From NCBI GenBank assembly GCA_004556345.1, contig SFHQ01000003.1:1-64000 (forward strand): a DNA stretch of 64,000 bases, read 5' to 3'. Every line of letters begins with the position of its first letter. The first letter of the stretch is position 1. The translations under genes and the position numbers were made by a program. Positions 1 to 7,291 of this stretch are shown piece by piece. This DNA is from Clostridiales bacterium (GTDB lineage: Bacteria; Bacillota; Clostridia; Oscillospirales; Oscillospiraceae). The notes below the pieces were generated by a model that had not been told where the DNA came from, ran no database searches, and saw nothing but the letters and a program-made list of their open reading frames with translations.

Positions 1-39
1 CTTATCACCCAGCAGACAAAGGAGGTTCCCAGCCTTTGA
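1..39 (+). CDS. 3' end of an upstream gene (partial)
   Basis: From the first base an open frame reads 12 codons to a TGA at 37-39. That stop overlaps the TTG start of the next gene (TTGA at 36-39), the layout expected of translationally coupled operon genes. In AgrC-type loci the preceding gene is often a LytTR response regulator, but nothing in these 12 codons shows that. The product is unknown, and the frame could be chance. Confidence 0.35.
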   Translation, partial: LITQQTKEVPSL

Positions 40-1427
40 ACGGCATTTTTAACAGTATTTTCTGGTTCATCTCGCCCCTTCCTGCCGCCTTTCTTTATAA
101 CTATACCCTGGCCTATCTCTTGGCGCTGAAGCGGAAAAAGATGTTTTCTCTGGTCATCAGTCTCATCTCGTTTGCGTTTTCTACGTTTTGCTTTCTATGT
201 CCTGGCCTGCCCTACCGCCAGTTTCTCAATCCCATCGTACAGTATAGTTTTCTCGGCGTGTGCTGTCTTCTCTTATCCAAGCATTCTCTCCAGCGACGGT
301 TTTTGGCCTGGGCGACCATCATCGTCGTGTCCACCCTGCCGGAACCGCTGGTCTTTTATCTTTGCCTCTTCCTACGGGGAGAGGGCGACCCGATGGATTA
401 CATGACCTTGGCCGCAGACCCGACCTCCACACTTTTGATCCGGCTGACATATTTCATCCTGCTGTCTATTTTCTGTTTCATCACCGTACAGCTTTGGGAT
501 CGCTTCATCCGCAAAGCCCCTGCCCGCGTGTTGTATTACTATCTGCTCTTTCCGCTGTCCCAGGCCGTCTTGCTGGTCATCTCTAATATTTTTCTGGAGT
601 CCCATGCCCAGGACGAGCGTGCTTCTATCTACTGCGCGATCTTGGCCGGAGCCTGTGTGTTCTGCGTTGTGGCGGACTATTTTCTCTTCCGCTCCATGAA
701 GCAGCTCATCGAGAAAGCGGCCATTGAGGAGCGTGCCGCCTGGTCCCGCTACCTGCTGGACCAGCAAAGCATTTACTATGCCCAATACCTGGCCGATCTG
801 GATGACGCCCGCAAAATACGTCAGGATATCCGCGGTCAGCTGCAAACAGCTTACCAGCTCATGGACCAGCAGGATGAGACCAACGCCCGGACGATCTTAG
901 ACGGCATTTCCGGCCAGCTGAACCATCATCCGGTCTACTGTCCCAACCGCATCGTCAATTCTATTTTGGGGGTGAAGGGCAGTCTGTACCGGCAGAAAAA
1001 CATTGCGTTTTCTTTCGATTGCAGACTACCAGAGCCTCTCTCCCTGTCTGGGGTAACGCTGTGCAGTCTGTTTACCAATGTGTTGGATAACGCCTACCAC
1101 GCCGTGCAGTTCGGCGTGCCGGAGCTGCGCCGCATCGACCTCTCCGCCTACCTTGTCAACGGCTTTTTGCTGCTGACCTGCCAAAACCCCATCCCACCCG
1201 GCTCCCAGCCCAAGCTGGAGCGCCGCCGCAAAGCCGAGGACGGCACCCAGCACGGCCTGGGCCTACTCATCTTGCAAACCATCGCAGAACAGCACAAGGG
1301 GACCATGGAGATCCAGACAGCCAACGACATCTTTCAAATTCGCCTGCTTCTTCAGCTGCCTACCCCCTCCACTTCTCCTGTTCCTGCCTCGATCTTGCCA
1401 CAACAAGAGGAGGAAACGCCCGTATGA
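36..1427 (+). CDS. GHKL (AgrC-type) histidine kinase-like protein lacking the phospho-acceptor His
   Basis: 463-residue membrane sensor of the HPK10/AgrC type. The start is TTG at 36, chosen for GGAGG at 21-25. About six hydrophobic segments fill residues 8-215, then a helical linker, then a GHKL ATPase domain. The ATP-binding motifs are present: N box with N348 and N352 (NVLDNA) and G box HGLGLL at 406-411. At the place of the conserved histidine (R-H-D-I-R in the family, and in the next gene) this protein has Q263 (RQDIRG). It therefore looks able to bind ATP but not to be phosphorylated at the usual site. The gene overlaps its downstream paralog by ATGA. The cognate response regulator is not in the window, unless the cut gene at the left edge is it. 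The family call is firm; the signal sensed is unknown. Confidence 0.85.
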   Translation: MNGIFNSIFWFISPLPAAFLYNYTLAYLLALKRKKMFSLVISLISFAFSTFCFLCPGLPYRQFLNPIVQYSFLGVCCLLLSKHSLQRRFLAWATIIVVSTLPEPLVFYLCLFLRGEGDPMDYMTLAADPTSTLLIRLTYFILLSIFCFITVQLWDRFIRKAPARVLYYYLLFPLSQAVLLVISNIFLESHAQDERASIYCAILAGACVFCVVADYFLFRSMKQLIEKAAIEERAAWSRYLLDQQSIYYAQYLADLDDARKIRQDIRGQLQTAYQLMDQQDETNARTILDGISGQLNHHPVYCPNRIVNSILGVKGSLYRQKNIAFSFDCRLPEPLSLSGVTLCSLFTNVLDNAYHAVQFGVPELRRIDLSAYLVNGFLLLTCQNPIPPGSQPKLERRRKAEDGTQHGLGLLILQTIAEQHKGTMEIQTANDIFQIRLLLQLPTPSTSPVPASILPQQEEETPV

Positions 1428-2317
1428 TCGACAATATTCTCTTGGCCTGCCTGCTGGACGTACCCCGTAAAAAAGAACGTTTAGATATTCTGCATGATTA
1501 CCTGCTCTTTCCCCTTTCCCAGTCCATCCTGCTGGTGATCTCCGTTCTCTTCATCGAGCGCCATGCAAAAGGCGCTGTCAGCACCGGGTATTCCCTGGCC
1601 CTACTTCTGGCGATCCTGCTCTGTGTCGTTGCCGATGTTTTTCTGTTCCGCTCCATAAAGCAGCTCATGGAAAAAGCTGCCGCCGAGGAACGGGCTGGGT
1701 GGTTCGACTATCTCCTGGAGCAGCAGGAGCTTTATTATGAGCAGTACCAAGCCGATTTAGAAGACGCCTCCCGCATCCGCCACGACATCCGCAACCAGCT
1801 GCAAACAGCCTATACCCTCATGGAGCAGCACGACGGGCCAGGGGCCTCGGCCATTCTCAACGGCGTGTCCGACCAGCTGGAACAGCACCCGGACTACTGC
1901 CCGAACCGTCTGCTCAACGCTTTGCTCTCGGTCAAGGGGAACCTCTTCACCCAGGCCGGTCTGCCGTTTCAGTTTGACTGCGCCTTGCCTGAACTGCTCC
2001 CCTTTTCTGACGTGACCCTGTGCAGCGTCCTCACCTGCCTGCTGGACAGCGCATATCACCTGGCCACCCAGTGTACGCTGCCCCAGGTGCCGATCCATTT
2101 CTCTGCACAGCTCACGGACAAAGCCCTCACCCTCTCCTGCCAGGCTCCGTCGCTTTCTGAAATACCGCAGGAAAGCAACCCGTTTTCCGCCATGGAACTG
2201 TCGATCCTTCAGGAGACCGTGTCGCAGCTACACGGTACGGTAGAAGTCCAACAAAAAAATAACAGCGCTCAACTACACGTTGTGCTGCCCCAAGCAAACG
2301 AAAAAATCACTGCCTGA
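1424..2317 (+). CDS. Truncated GHKL kinase paralog that keeps the His but has lost its ATP-binding motifs
   Basis: 297 residues, clearly a paralog of the C-terminal two-thirds of the preceding protein; the match starts at the shared LLFPLSQ segment, residue 27 here. Only about two membrane segments remain. The phospho-acceptor motif is intact (RHDIRNQ, H120). The N box has changed to TCLLDSA (C205 and S209 where the neighbour has N348 and N352), and the G-box glycines are gone. Alone it should not bind ATP as GHKL kinases do. The start is ATG at 1424, overlapping the stop of the first gene, so the two are translationally coupled and probably made in similar amounts. The pair may be a split kinase (see findings). 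Simple decay of a duplicate is the alternative. Confidence 0.8.
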   Translation: MIDNILLACLLDVPRKKERLDILHDYLLFPLSQSILLVISVLFIERHAKGAVSTGYSLALLLAILLCVVADVFLFRSIKQLMEKAAAEERAGWFDYLLEQQELYYEQYQADLEDASRIRHDIRNQLQTAYTLMEQHDGPGASAILNGVSDQLEQHPDYCPNRLLNALLSVKGNLFTQAGLPFQFDCALPELLPFSDVTLCSVLTCLLDSAYHLATQCTLPQVPIHFSAQLTDKALTLSCQAPSLSEIPQESNPFSAMELSILQETVSQLHGTVEVQQKNNSAQLHVVLPQANEKITA

Positions 2318-2346
2318 GAAGCTATTTTCCAGGCAGTGATTTTTTT
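2301..2346 (+). terminator. Intrinsic terminator of the kinase pair
   Basis: A 16-bp perfect stem (2301-2316 with 2330-2345), loop of 13 bases, running into T residues. The left arm overlaps the last codons and stop of the second kinase gene. Confidence 0.9.
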
Positions 2347-2353
2347 CATTCTC

Positions 2354-2382
2354 TTGACAAGTAACCGTTCGTTTACTATACT
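2354..2382 (+). promoter_or_regulatory. Sigma-A promoter of the TetR gene
   Basis: TTGACA at 2354-2359 and TATACT at 2377-2382 with 17-bp spacing, near consensus. The left operator half lies between the two hexamers, so a bound repressor would block RNA polymerase. Confidence 0.88.
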
Positions 2383-2405
2383 ATGGACAGTGACCGAACG
2401 GTTAC
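2361..2405 (+). promoter_or_regulatory. Inverted-repeat operator, probably for the TetR autorepressor
   Basis: The 11-mer GTAACCGTTCG at 2361-2371 is repeated as a perfect inverse at 2395-2405. Each copy sits in its own imperfect palindrome (GTAACCGTTCGTTTAC at 2361-2376 and GTGACCGAACGGTTAC at 2390-2405). One lies in the promoter spacer and the other at or just past the expected start site, typical of TetR autoregulation. Confidence 0.8.
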
Positions 2406-2427
2406 CAATTAGCGAGGAGGAAATTTT

Positions 2428-3054
2428 ATGGCAGGAGAAACCAAAGAACGCATCCTGAACACGGCTCTGGCGCTGTTTTCCCAGCGCGGGTATCTGGGCA
2501 CCTCCATGAGCGACATCGCCAACGAGCTGGGCATGACCAAAGGGGCGCTCTACAAGCATTACACCAGCAAGCAGGAAATTTTAGACCGCATCACCGCCCG
2601 CATGGGGAAACTGGATCAGGAGCGAGCCCAGGCCTATCAAATGCCGGACGCCGAGCCGGACGGCTTTGCCGAAGCCTACCGAAACACCCCCGCCGAAAAG
2701 ATTCGGACTTACAGCGTCGCCCAGTTCCGCCACTGGACGGAGGATGGATTTTCCGCCCGCTTCCGCAAGTTGCTCACCTTAGAGCAGTACCGGGACCCCG
2801 CCTTTGCCACGTTGTATCAAAACTACCTGGCCTCCGGGCCGGTGGCGTACATGGCAGAGATTTTCCGTACCATGACGGATTCCAACGAGAGCGCCATGCA
2901 ACTGGCCCTAGAATTTTACGGACCCATATACCTGCTTTACAGCATCTACGACGGCACAGAAGACAAAGAAGCAGTCATTCAGCAGCTGCAAACGCACATT
3001 GACTGCTTTATCCGGCGGATGGAGCAGACCCAACGGGAGGAGGGAAAAGCATGA
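2428..3054 (+). CDS. TetR/AcrR family transcriptional regulator
   Basis: 208 residues. The N-terminal TetR helix-turn-helix spans roughly residues 5-50 (a TKERILNTALALF helix, then MSDIANELGMTKGALYKHY). The ligand domain is helical and not assigned. ATG at 2428 is preceded by GAGGAGG. The operator in its own promoter indicates autorepression. The stop overlaps the start of the next gene by ATGA, so the small membrane protein downstream is co-regulated and is the only visible candidate target here. Confidence 0.92.
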   Translation: MAGETKERILNTALALFSQRGYLGTSMSDIANELGMTKGALYKHYTSKQEILDRITARMGKLDQERAQAYQMPDAEPDGFAEAYRNTPAEKIRTYSVAQFRHWTEDGFSARFRKLLTLEQYRDPAFATLYQNYLASGPVAYMAEIFRTMTDSNESAMQLALEFYGPIYLLYSIYDGTEDKEAVIQQLQTHIDCFIRRMEQTQREEGKA

Positions 3055-3464
3055 AGCTCTATTTCGGAAACGGCGTGACCACCGCCACCACGATCCTGCT
3101 CTTCGTCCTCCTGGGCTTTCTGGGAGATTCCATTTGGCACCGGGAGAACATCGTGTATTGGGGCCGCAGGACCCTTTTCGTGCTACTCTTCGGTCTGCTC
3201 ATCTGCTGCTTCGCCGCAGCGCGGGACGGACTGGACAAAACCATCCAGCACGCCATCGACGGCAGCTGCGCCCCTAGCCTGTTCCCGCTGGTCAGCGTGC
3301 CCACGCTGATCGGCTGTGTGGGGGCGGCGCTGATCCTGATCGCCGCCATCGCCACACCCATCGCCAAATCCCAAGGGCTGCGGGAGGTTTGGTTTTATCT
3401 CGCCTCTGCGGGCGTCATGCTGAAGATCCTGACCATAGAAATCTCCCGGCTCCTCATCCATTGA
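3051..3464 (+). CDS. Small four-helix membrane protein, unknown function
   Basis: 137 residues with four hydrophobic segments (about 12-28, 38-58, 80-103 and 114-130) and no motif I recognise. Translationally coupled to the TetR gene (ATGA at 3051-3054) with AGGAGG upstream. By context its expression is released when the TetR ligand is present. It could be an efflux accessory or a stress membrane protein; the sequence does not decide. Confidence 0.75.
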   Translation: MKLYFGNGVTTATTILLFVLLGFLGDSIWHRENIVYWGRRTLFVLLFGLLICCFAAARDGLDKTIQHAIDGSCAPSLFPLVSVPTLIGCVGAALILIAAIATPIAKSQGLREVWFYLASAGVMLKILTIEISRLLIH

Positions 3465-3494
3465 CTCTAACACTGTATTGTGAAACGATGACAA

Positions 3495-3546
3495 AGACAC
3501 GGGTCCCCACGATCGGGTGGGTTCCCGTGTCTGTGTTCTATTCTGT
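3495..3546 (+). terminator. Intrinsic terminator after the TetR operon
   Basis: A 9-bp stem, AGACACGGG at 3495-3503 with CCCGTGTCT at 3534-3542, and a long GC-rich loop. The T-run is weak, so efficiency is uncertain. Confidence 0.6.
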
Positions 3547-3585
3547 ATCTGTTATGGCAAACTGGGCACCAACGTCTTTTCCTGG

Positions 3586-3999
3586 TTATTTTTCTTCCGG
3601 CTGCTTGACCACATAGCCATTGACAGTGACGAAGGCCACCTCGGTCCCCAGCTCATCGGTGACGTTGATCTCGTAAAAGCAGACCCGTTTGCCGTCCTTC
3701 ACCTGATGTGCCTCTGCCGTGAGGTGTTTGCCGCGGGCGGATTTGAGGAAGGTGATCTGCGAGGCCTGGGTGACCACAGCCCGGCCCCGCTGATTGGACG
3801 CCACCGCAAAGGCGAAGTCGGCCAGAGTGAAGATGGTCCCGCCCATGGGGATGCCCAGGGCGTTGCAGTGCCGTGGCTCGATCTCCATGGAGCACTTGGC
3901 GTAGCCGTAATGGGCTTCGTCTATGACGGCCCCCAAGCCCTGAGAGACGAAGAGATCTTGGACAAATTTTTCCCGCAGGGTGTTCAGTTCTTGTTCCAT
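3586..3999 (-). CDS. PaaI-family hotdog thioesterase
   Basis: 137 residues. Hotdog-fold acyl-CoA thioesterase of the PaaI/YbgC type: the segment around residues 45-70 (HCNALGIPMGGTIFTLADFA) carries the family's N/H...G-G...D pattern, followed by the characteristic beta-strand region with TFLKSARG. ATG at 3999 is preferred over an upstream in-frame ATG at 4050 because AAAGGAG lies at the right distance and starts right at the stop of the gene before it. Probably cotranscribed with the M13 peptidase 15 bases upstream. The substrate is not predictable. Confidence 0.85.
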   Translation of the reverse strand: MEQELNTLREKFVQDLFVSQGLGAVIDEAHYGYAKCSMEIEPRHCNALGIPMGGTIFTLADFAFAVASNQRGRAVVTQASQITFLKSARGKHLTAEAHQVKDGKRVCFYEINVTDELGTEVAFVTVNGYVVKQPEEK

Positions 4000-4013
4000 T
4001 GCTTGTGTCTCCT

Positions 4014-6383
4014 TTACCAGATGGTCACCCGGTCCTGGGGGGCCAGCCACATGGCGTCCTGCTCGGTGATGCCGAAGGCGCCATAGAACTGGCTGAAATT
4101 TTGCAGGACCAGGCTGCCCCGAAGTTTATCGGGCGCGTGGACATCCACCTGGGCCAGATAGGCCCGCATCTCCCGGCCGTAACTGGAAGCCCAGATCTCG
4201 GCCATGGAGCGATAGAGGGTGGCGTAGTCCGGCTTGGCCTGGCGGCTCTCGATCTCGGTGACGCAGGCGACGGCACCCAGGTCGGCGATGTTTTCCGAGA
4301 GAGTCAAGGCCCCGTTACAGGGGATACCGGGGGCGGATTCCTTCCCATCGTAGAGGGCAGTCACGCGGTCACAGAGCTTCTGGAAGGCAGCGTAGTCCGA
4401 GACGGTCCACCAGTCGGCGGCGTTGCCGTTCTCATCGTATTTGGCCCCGTTGTTGTCAAAAGCGTGGGTGATCTCGTGGGCGATGACATAGCCGATCTTG
4501 CCCAAGTTCTCCTCATAGGAGGCTGTCACATCGTAGAAGGGAACCTGCAAAATGGCCGCTGGGAAGGTGATGGAGTTGTCGGTGGGGCTGTAACAGGCGT
4601 TGACTGAGCAGACGCCCATAGGCCAGGCCGTCTTGTCCACGCCCTCTTTCTGCAATGCAGGCAGGGCTTTGATCCCAGCCAGCTGCATAGAGATCACGTT
4701 GCTGTAAAAGCTTCCGCCCTGGTCGGCGGACAGGATGTCCACACCGTCAAACTCATCCTCCCAGGTGTCGGGATAGCCTAGGTTCAGCTTCATGGTGTCC
4801 AGCTTTTTCAGGGTCTTGGCCTTGGTGGCCTCGCTCATCCAGTCCAGTTTCTGGATGCGGCTGCGGTAAACAGACAGCATATCCCGGACCATATTCTCCA
4901 CGTTTTGCTTGGCCTCGGCGGAGAAATAGCGCCGGGCGTAGGCCTGGCCCAGGTAACCACCCATCATGGTCTGGACATAGGACGCGGCGGTATCCTCCAG
5001 CGGGGCAGAGAGGTCCTGGCCGAAATAGGCCAAGTTAAATGCATTGCTGGCATCGGTAAATTCCTGGTTGAGCAGACCGCCCAGGCCATTGGCCAGGTTC
5101 AGGCGGGCGTAAGCCTTGAGCAGTTCCAGAGCGTTGGGGGTCTTGGCTGCATCGAAGAACTCCGCGCAGGCTTGCAGACAGCCGGGATCCATCACCAAAA
5201 TTTGATTCGTCTGGGTCAGGCCCGTGCGCTGGAACATCTGGTCCAGATCCACGTTGGGGAAGAGGGCCTTGAGCTGGGCCATGGTATAGAGGTTGTACGT
5301 CTTGTCCACGTCGCCCAGCTCCTGGTTGCTGTAAGAGGCAGCGGCGAGCTTGGCGTCAGCGGCCCAGAGGGCGTCCGCCTGGGCCGCAGCGTCGGCTTCC
5401 GACTGGCCCACCAGGGACAGCAGGGTGCGGACGTAGGTCAGATAGGCAGACTTCTGGGCGTCCGTGGCTCCTTCATACCCGGTCTTCCCCAGCAGGGGGG
5501 AGAGGGCGCCGAACTGCAACAAATAGTGGTTGCTGTCCTTGTTGTCGATGGTCAGGGAGAAACCCATGAGAAGGCTCACACCGGTGTCCTGATAGAGCTT
5601 GTCTGAAGCGGCCATCAGTTCCCCGATGCTCTGGGCCTGGTCGATGGCGGTGAGATAGGGCTGGATGGGGGTGATACCGGCTTGATTCCGGGCGTTGATA
5701 TTTAGGATGTTCTGGTAGAGGGCCACGAGCTTTTTCTCGCCTGCGGTCTGGCCGCCGGTCTTGACCAGCTCCCGGATGATCCCGGCCACCTCTGCATCCA
5801 CTTTTTCCCCGACCTGCGTAAAGGCGCTCCAGCCGATGGTGCCGGGGGCGATGACGCTCTTGTCCAGCACACTTTTGTTCACGGTGGCGTAGAAATCGTC
5901 TTTCAGATTCGTCCCCTCCAGGGCGTAGGTCCGGCGGAGGAAGAGGTCCAGCTGCGCCCCGGTGATGTTGCGGTCCGGGGAGAAGGTCGTGGGACTGGTC
6001 CCGGCCACGATGCCCGCATCGAAGACAGGCTTCAGCTCAGCCTTGGCCCAACTGGGCACGTCCGTAAAGCTGGCGGCGGGGTAACCGCTGCGGGCATTGT
6101 CCCCCTTCGGTGCCGGTAAGCCGCCGAAGGCCCGCTGGAGCATGACCAGCGCCTGGGCGCGGGTGACGGAGCCGGACTCATCCAGGTCTCCGTTGGGATA
6201 GCCTTTGAGAATGTCCTGATAGGTCACGTTCTTGTTGTAATCTTTCGCTGCGTCCAGCAAAATGCTGGCCGTCTCTCCCCGCGTGAGGGGCTGGTCAGAC
6301 GGGGCCGCCAGCGCCATGGGCAGGCTGGTCAGCAGCAGCAACACGGCCAGACAAGCGGCCGCGCTTCGTTTCAACCAATGCAT
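4014..6383 (-). CDS. Surface-anchored M13 (neprilysin/PepO) metallopeptidase with SLH domains
   Basis: 789 residues. Signal peptide at 1-27 (basic start, Leu-rich core, ALA cleavage site). Residues about 30-160 hold two S-layer-homology repeats (an LTRGETA segment, and SFTDVPSWA followed by GTSPTTFSPDR), which bind cell-wall polymers. The rest is a full M13 peptidase: NAC-Y substrate-binding motif, zinc site HEITH at 636-640 and the third ligand in ENIAD (E697, D701). The usual C-terminal C-x-x-W ends here as VTIW, without the Cys. Expected to be an exported, wall-bound zinc endopeptidase acting on oligopeptides. Transcribed from its own promoter, divergent from the ABC exporter. Confidence 0.92.
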   Translation of the reverse strand: MHWLKRSAAACLAVLLLLTSLPMALAAPSDQPLTRGETASILLDAAKDYNKNVTYQDILKGYPNGDLDESGSVTRAQALVMLQRAFGGLPAPKGDNARSGYPAASFTDVPSWAKAELKPVFDAGIVAGTSPTTFSPDRNITGAQLDLFLRRTYALEGTNLKDDFYATVNKSVLDKSVIAPGTIGWSAFTQVGEKVDAEVAGIIRELVKTGGQTAGEKKLVALYQNILNINARNQAGITPIQPYLTAIDQAQSIGELMAASDKLYQDTGVSLLMGFSLTIDNKDSNHYLLQFGALSPLLGKTGYEGATDAQKSAYLTYVRTLLSLVGQSEADAAAQADALWAADAKLAAASYSNQELGDVDKTYNLYTMAQLKALFPNVDLDQMFQRTGLTQTNQILVMDPGCLQACAEFFDAAKTPNALELLKAYARLNLANGLGGLLNQEFTDASNAFNLAYFGQDLSAPLEDTAASYVQTMMGGYLGQAYARRYFSAEAKQNVENMVRDMLSVYRSRIQKLDWMSEATKAKTLKKLDTMKLNLGYPDTWEDEFDGVDILSADQGGSFYSNVISMQLAGIKALPALQKEGVDKTAWPMGVCSVNACYSPTDNSITFPAAILQVPFYDVTASYEENLGKIGYVIAHEITHAFDNNGAKYDENGNAADWWTVSDYAAFQKLCDRVTALYDGKESAPGIPCNGALTLSENIADLGAVACVTEIESRQAKPDYATLYRSMAEIWASSYGREMRAYLAQVDVHAPDKLRGSLVLQNFSQFYGAFGITEQDAMWLAPQDRVTIW

Positions 6384-6398
6384 GGAAAAACTCCTTCC

Positions 6399-6424
6399 TT
6401 TGTCGCGTGGATTTTGTCGCGTGG
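6399..6424. repeat. 12-bp direct repeat in the M13 leader
   Basis: TTTGTCGCGTGG occurs at 6399-6410 and 6413-6424, a 14-bp period, between the promoter and the start of the M13 gene. Confidence 0.7.
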
Positions 6425-6461
6425 GTCTTGTTGTGTTGTGTCGTATAGGCTATCCTCGATA

Positions 6462-6491
6462 ACTCTACCTGATACCGCCCCCTCTTGTCAA
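6462..6491 (-). promoter_or_regulatory. Promoter of the M13 peptidase gene
   Basis: On the minus strand, TTGACA at 6491-6486 and TAGAGT at 6467-6462 with an 18-bp spacer. Confidence 0.6.
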
Positions 6492-6507
6492 TGCTTCCCT
6501 GGTTTTC

Positions 6508-6536
6508 TTGACGCAGGAAGCCCTGTGTGGTACACT
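6508..6536 (+). promoter_or_regulatory. Promoter of the ABC exporter operon
   Basis: TTGACG at 6508-6513 and TACACT at 6531-6536 with 17-bp spacing, about 40 bases before the ATPase start. Confidence 0.75.
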
Positions 6537-6577
6537 CGACCAGAGTCTTATTTCCCCCACCCAAGAAGGAGCCCTAT

Positions 6578-7291
6578 ATGCTGACCCTGGAACACGTCAC
6601 CAAATATTACGGCAGGACCCTGGCCAACGACGACATCAGTTTTCGCGTCGAGGCCAGGCAGATTGCCATTTTGCTCGGCCCCAACGGGGCGGGCAAGTCC
6701 ACCCTCATCAAATGCATCTCCGGCCTGCTGCGCTACACCGGCACCATCACCATCGGCGGTTTTTGGAACAAGACCGACGAGGCCAAGCGCCTGCTGGCCT
6801 ATTTCCCCGAAACCCCTGCGGTCTATGACCTGCTGACCGTGGCAGAGCACCTAGAGTTCATCCGCCGAGCCTACCGGCTGGAGGATGACGGCTACGGAGA
6901 CGAACTGCTGGATCGCTTTGAGCTGGCCGACAAGCGGGACAAGCTGGGGCGGGAGCTGTCCAAGGGGATGCAGCAGAAGCTCTCCATCTGCTGTGGGCTG
7001 GTGCATCGACCCAAGCTGCTCATCTTCGACGAGCCGATGATCGGCCTGGATCCCCACGCCATCAAAGAGCTCAAGCTGCTGTTTCAGGAACAGAAAGCCG
7101 AGGGCAATGCCCTGCTCCTCTCCACCCACATGATCGACAGCGTGGAGGACTACTGGGACGTGACGCATATTATGAAGGACGGCCGCTTCGTCGCCACCCA
7201 GCACAACGATCCTGAAGCAGGAAGTACCCACAGTTTGGAGGATCTCTTCTTCTCCGTCACCGAAGGGAGCCAGCCGCCATGTACGCTCTGA
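6578..7291 (+). CDS. ABC transporter ATP-binding protein (exporter type)
   Basis: 237 residues. Walker A GPNGAGKST, a diverged signature in which LSKGMQQKL replaces LSGGQ (typical of CcmA/DrrA-type ATPases), Walker B LLIFDEPMIGLDP and an H-loop STHMID. Start set at ATG 6578 because AAGAAGGAG precedes it; an upstream in-frame alternative would run through the promoter. Forms a two-component exporter with the next gene, which it overlaps by 13 bases. The cargo is unknown. Confidence 0.92.
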   Translation: MLTLEHVTKYYGRTLANDDISFRVEARQIAILLGPNGAGKSTLIKCISGLLRYTGTITIGGFWNKTDEAKRLLAYFPETPAVYDLLTVAEHLEFIRRAYRLEDDGYGDELLDRFELADKRDKLGRELSKGMQQKLSICCGLVHRPKLLIFDEPMIGLDPHAIKELKLLFQEQKAEGNALLLSTHMIDSVEDYWDVTHIMKDGRFVATQHNDPEAGSTHSLEDLFFSVTEGSQPPCTL

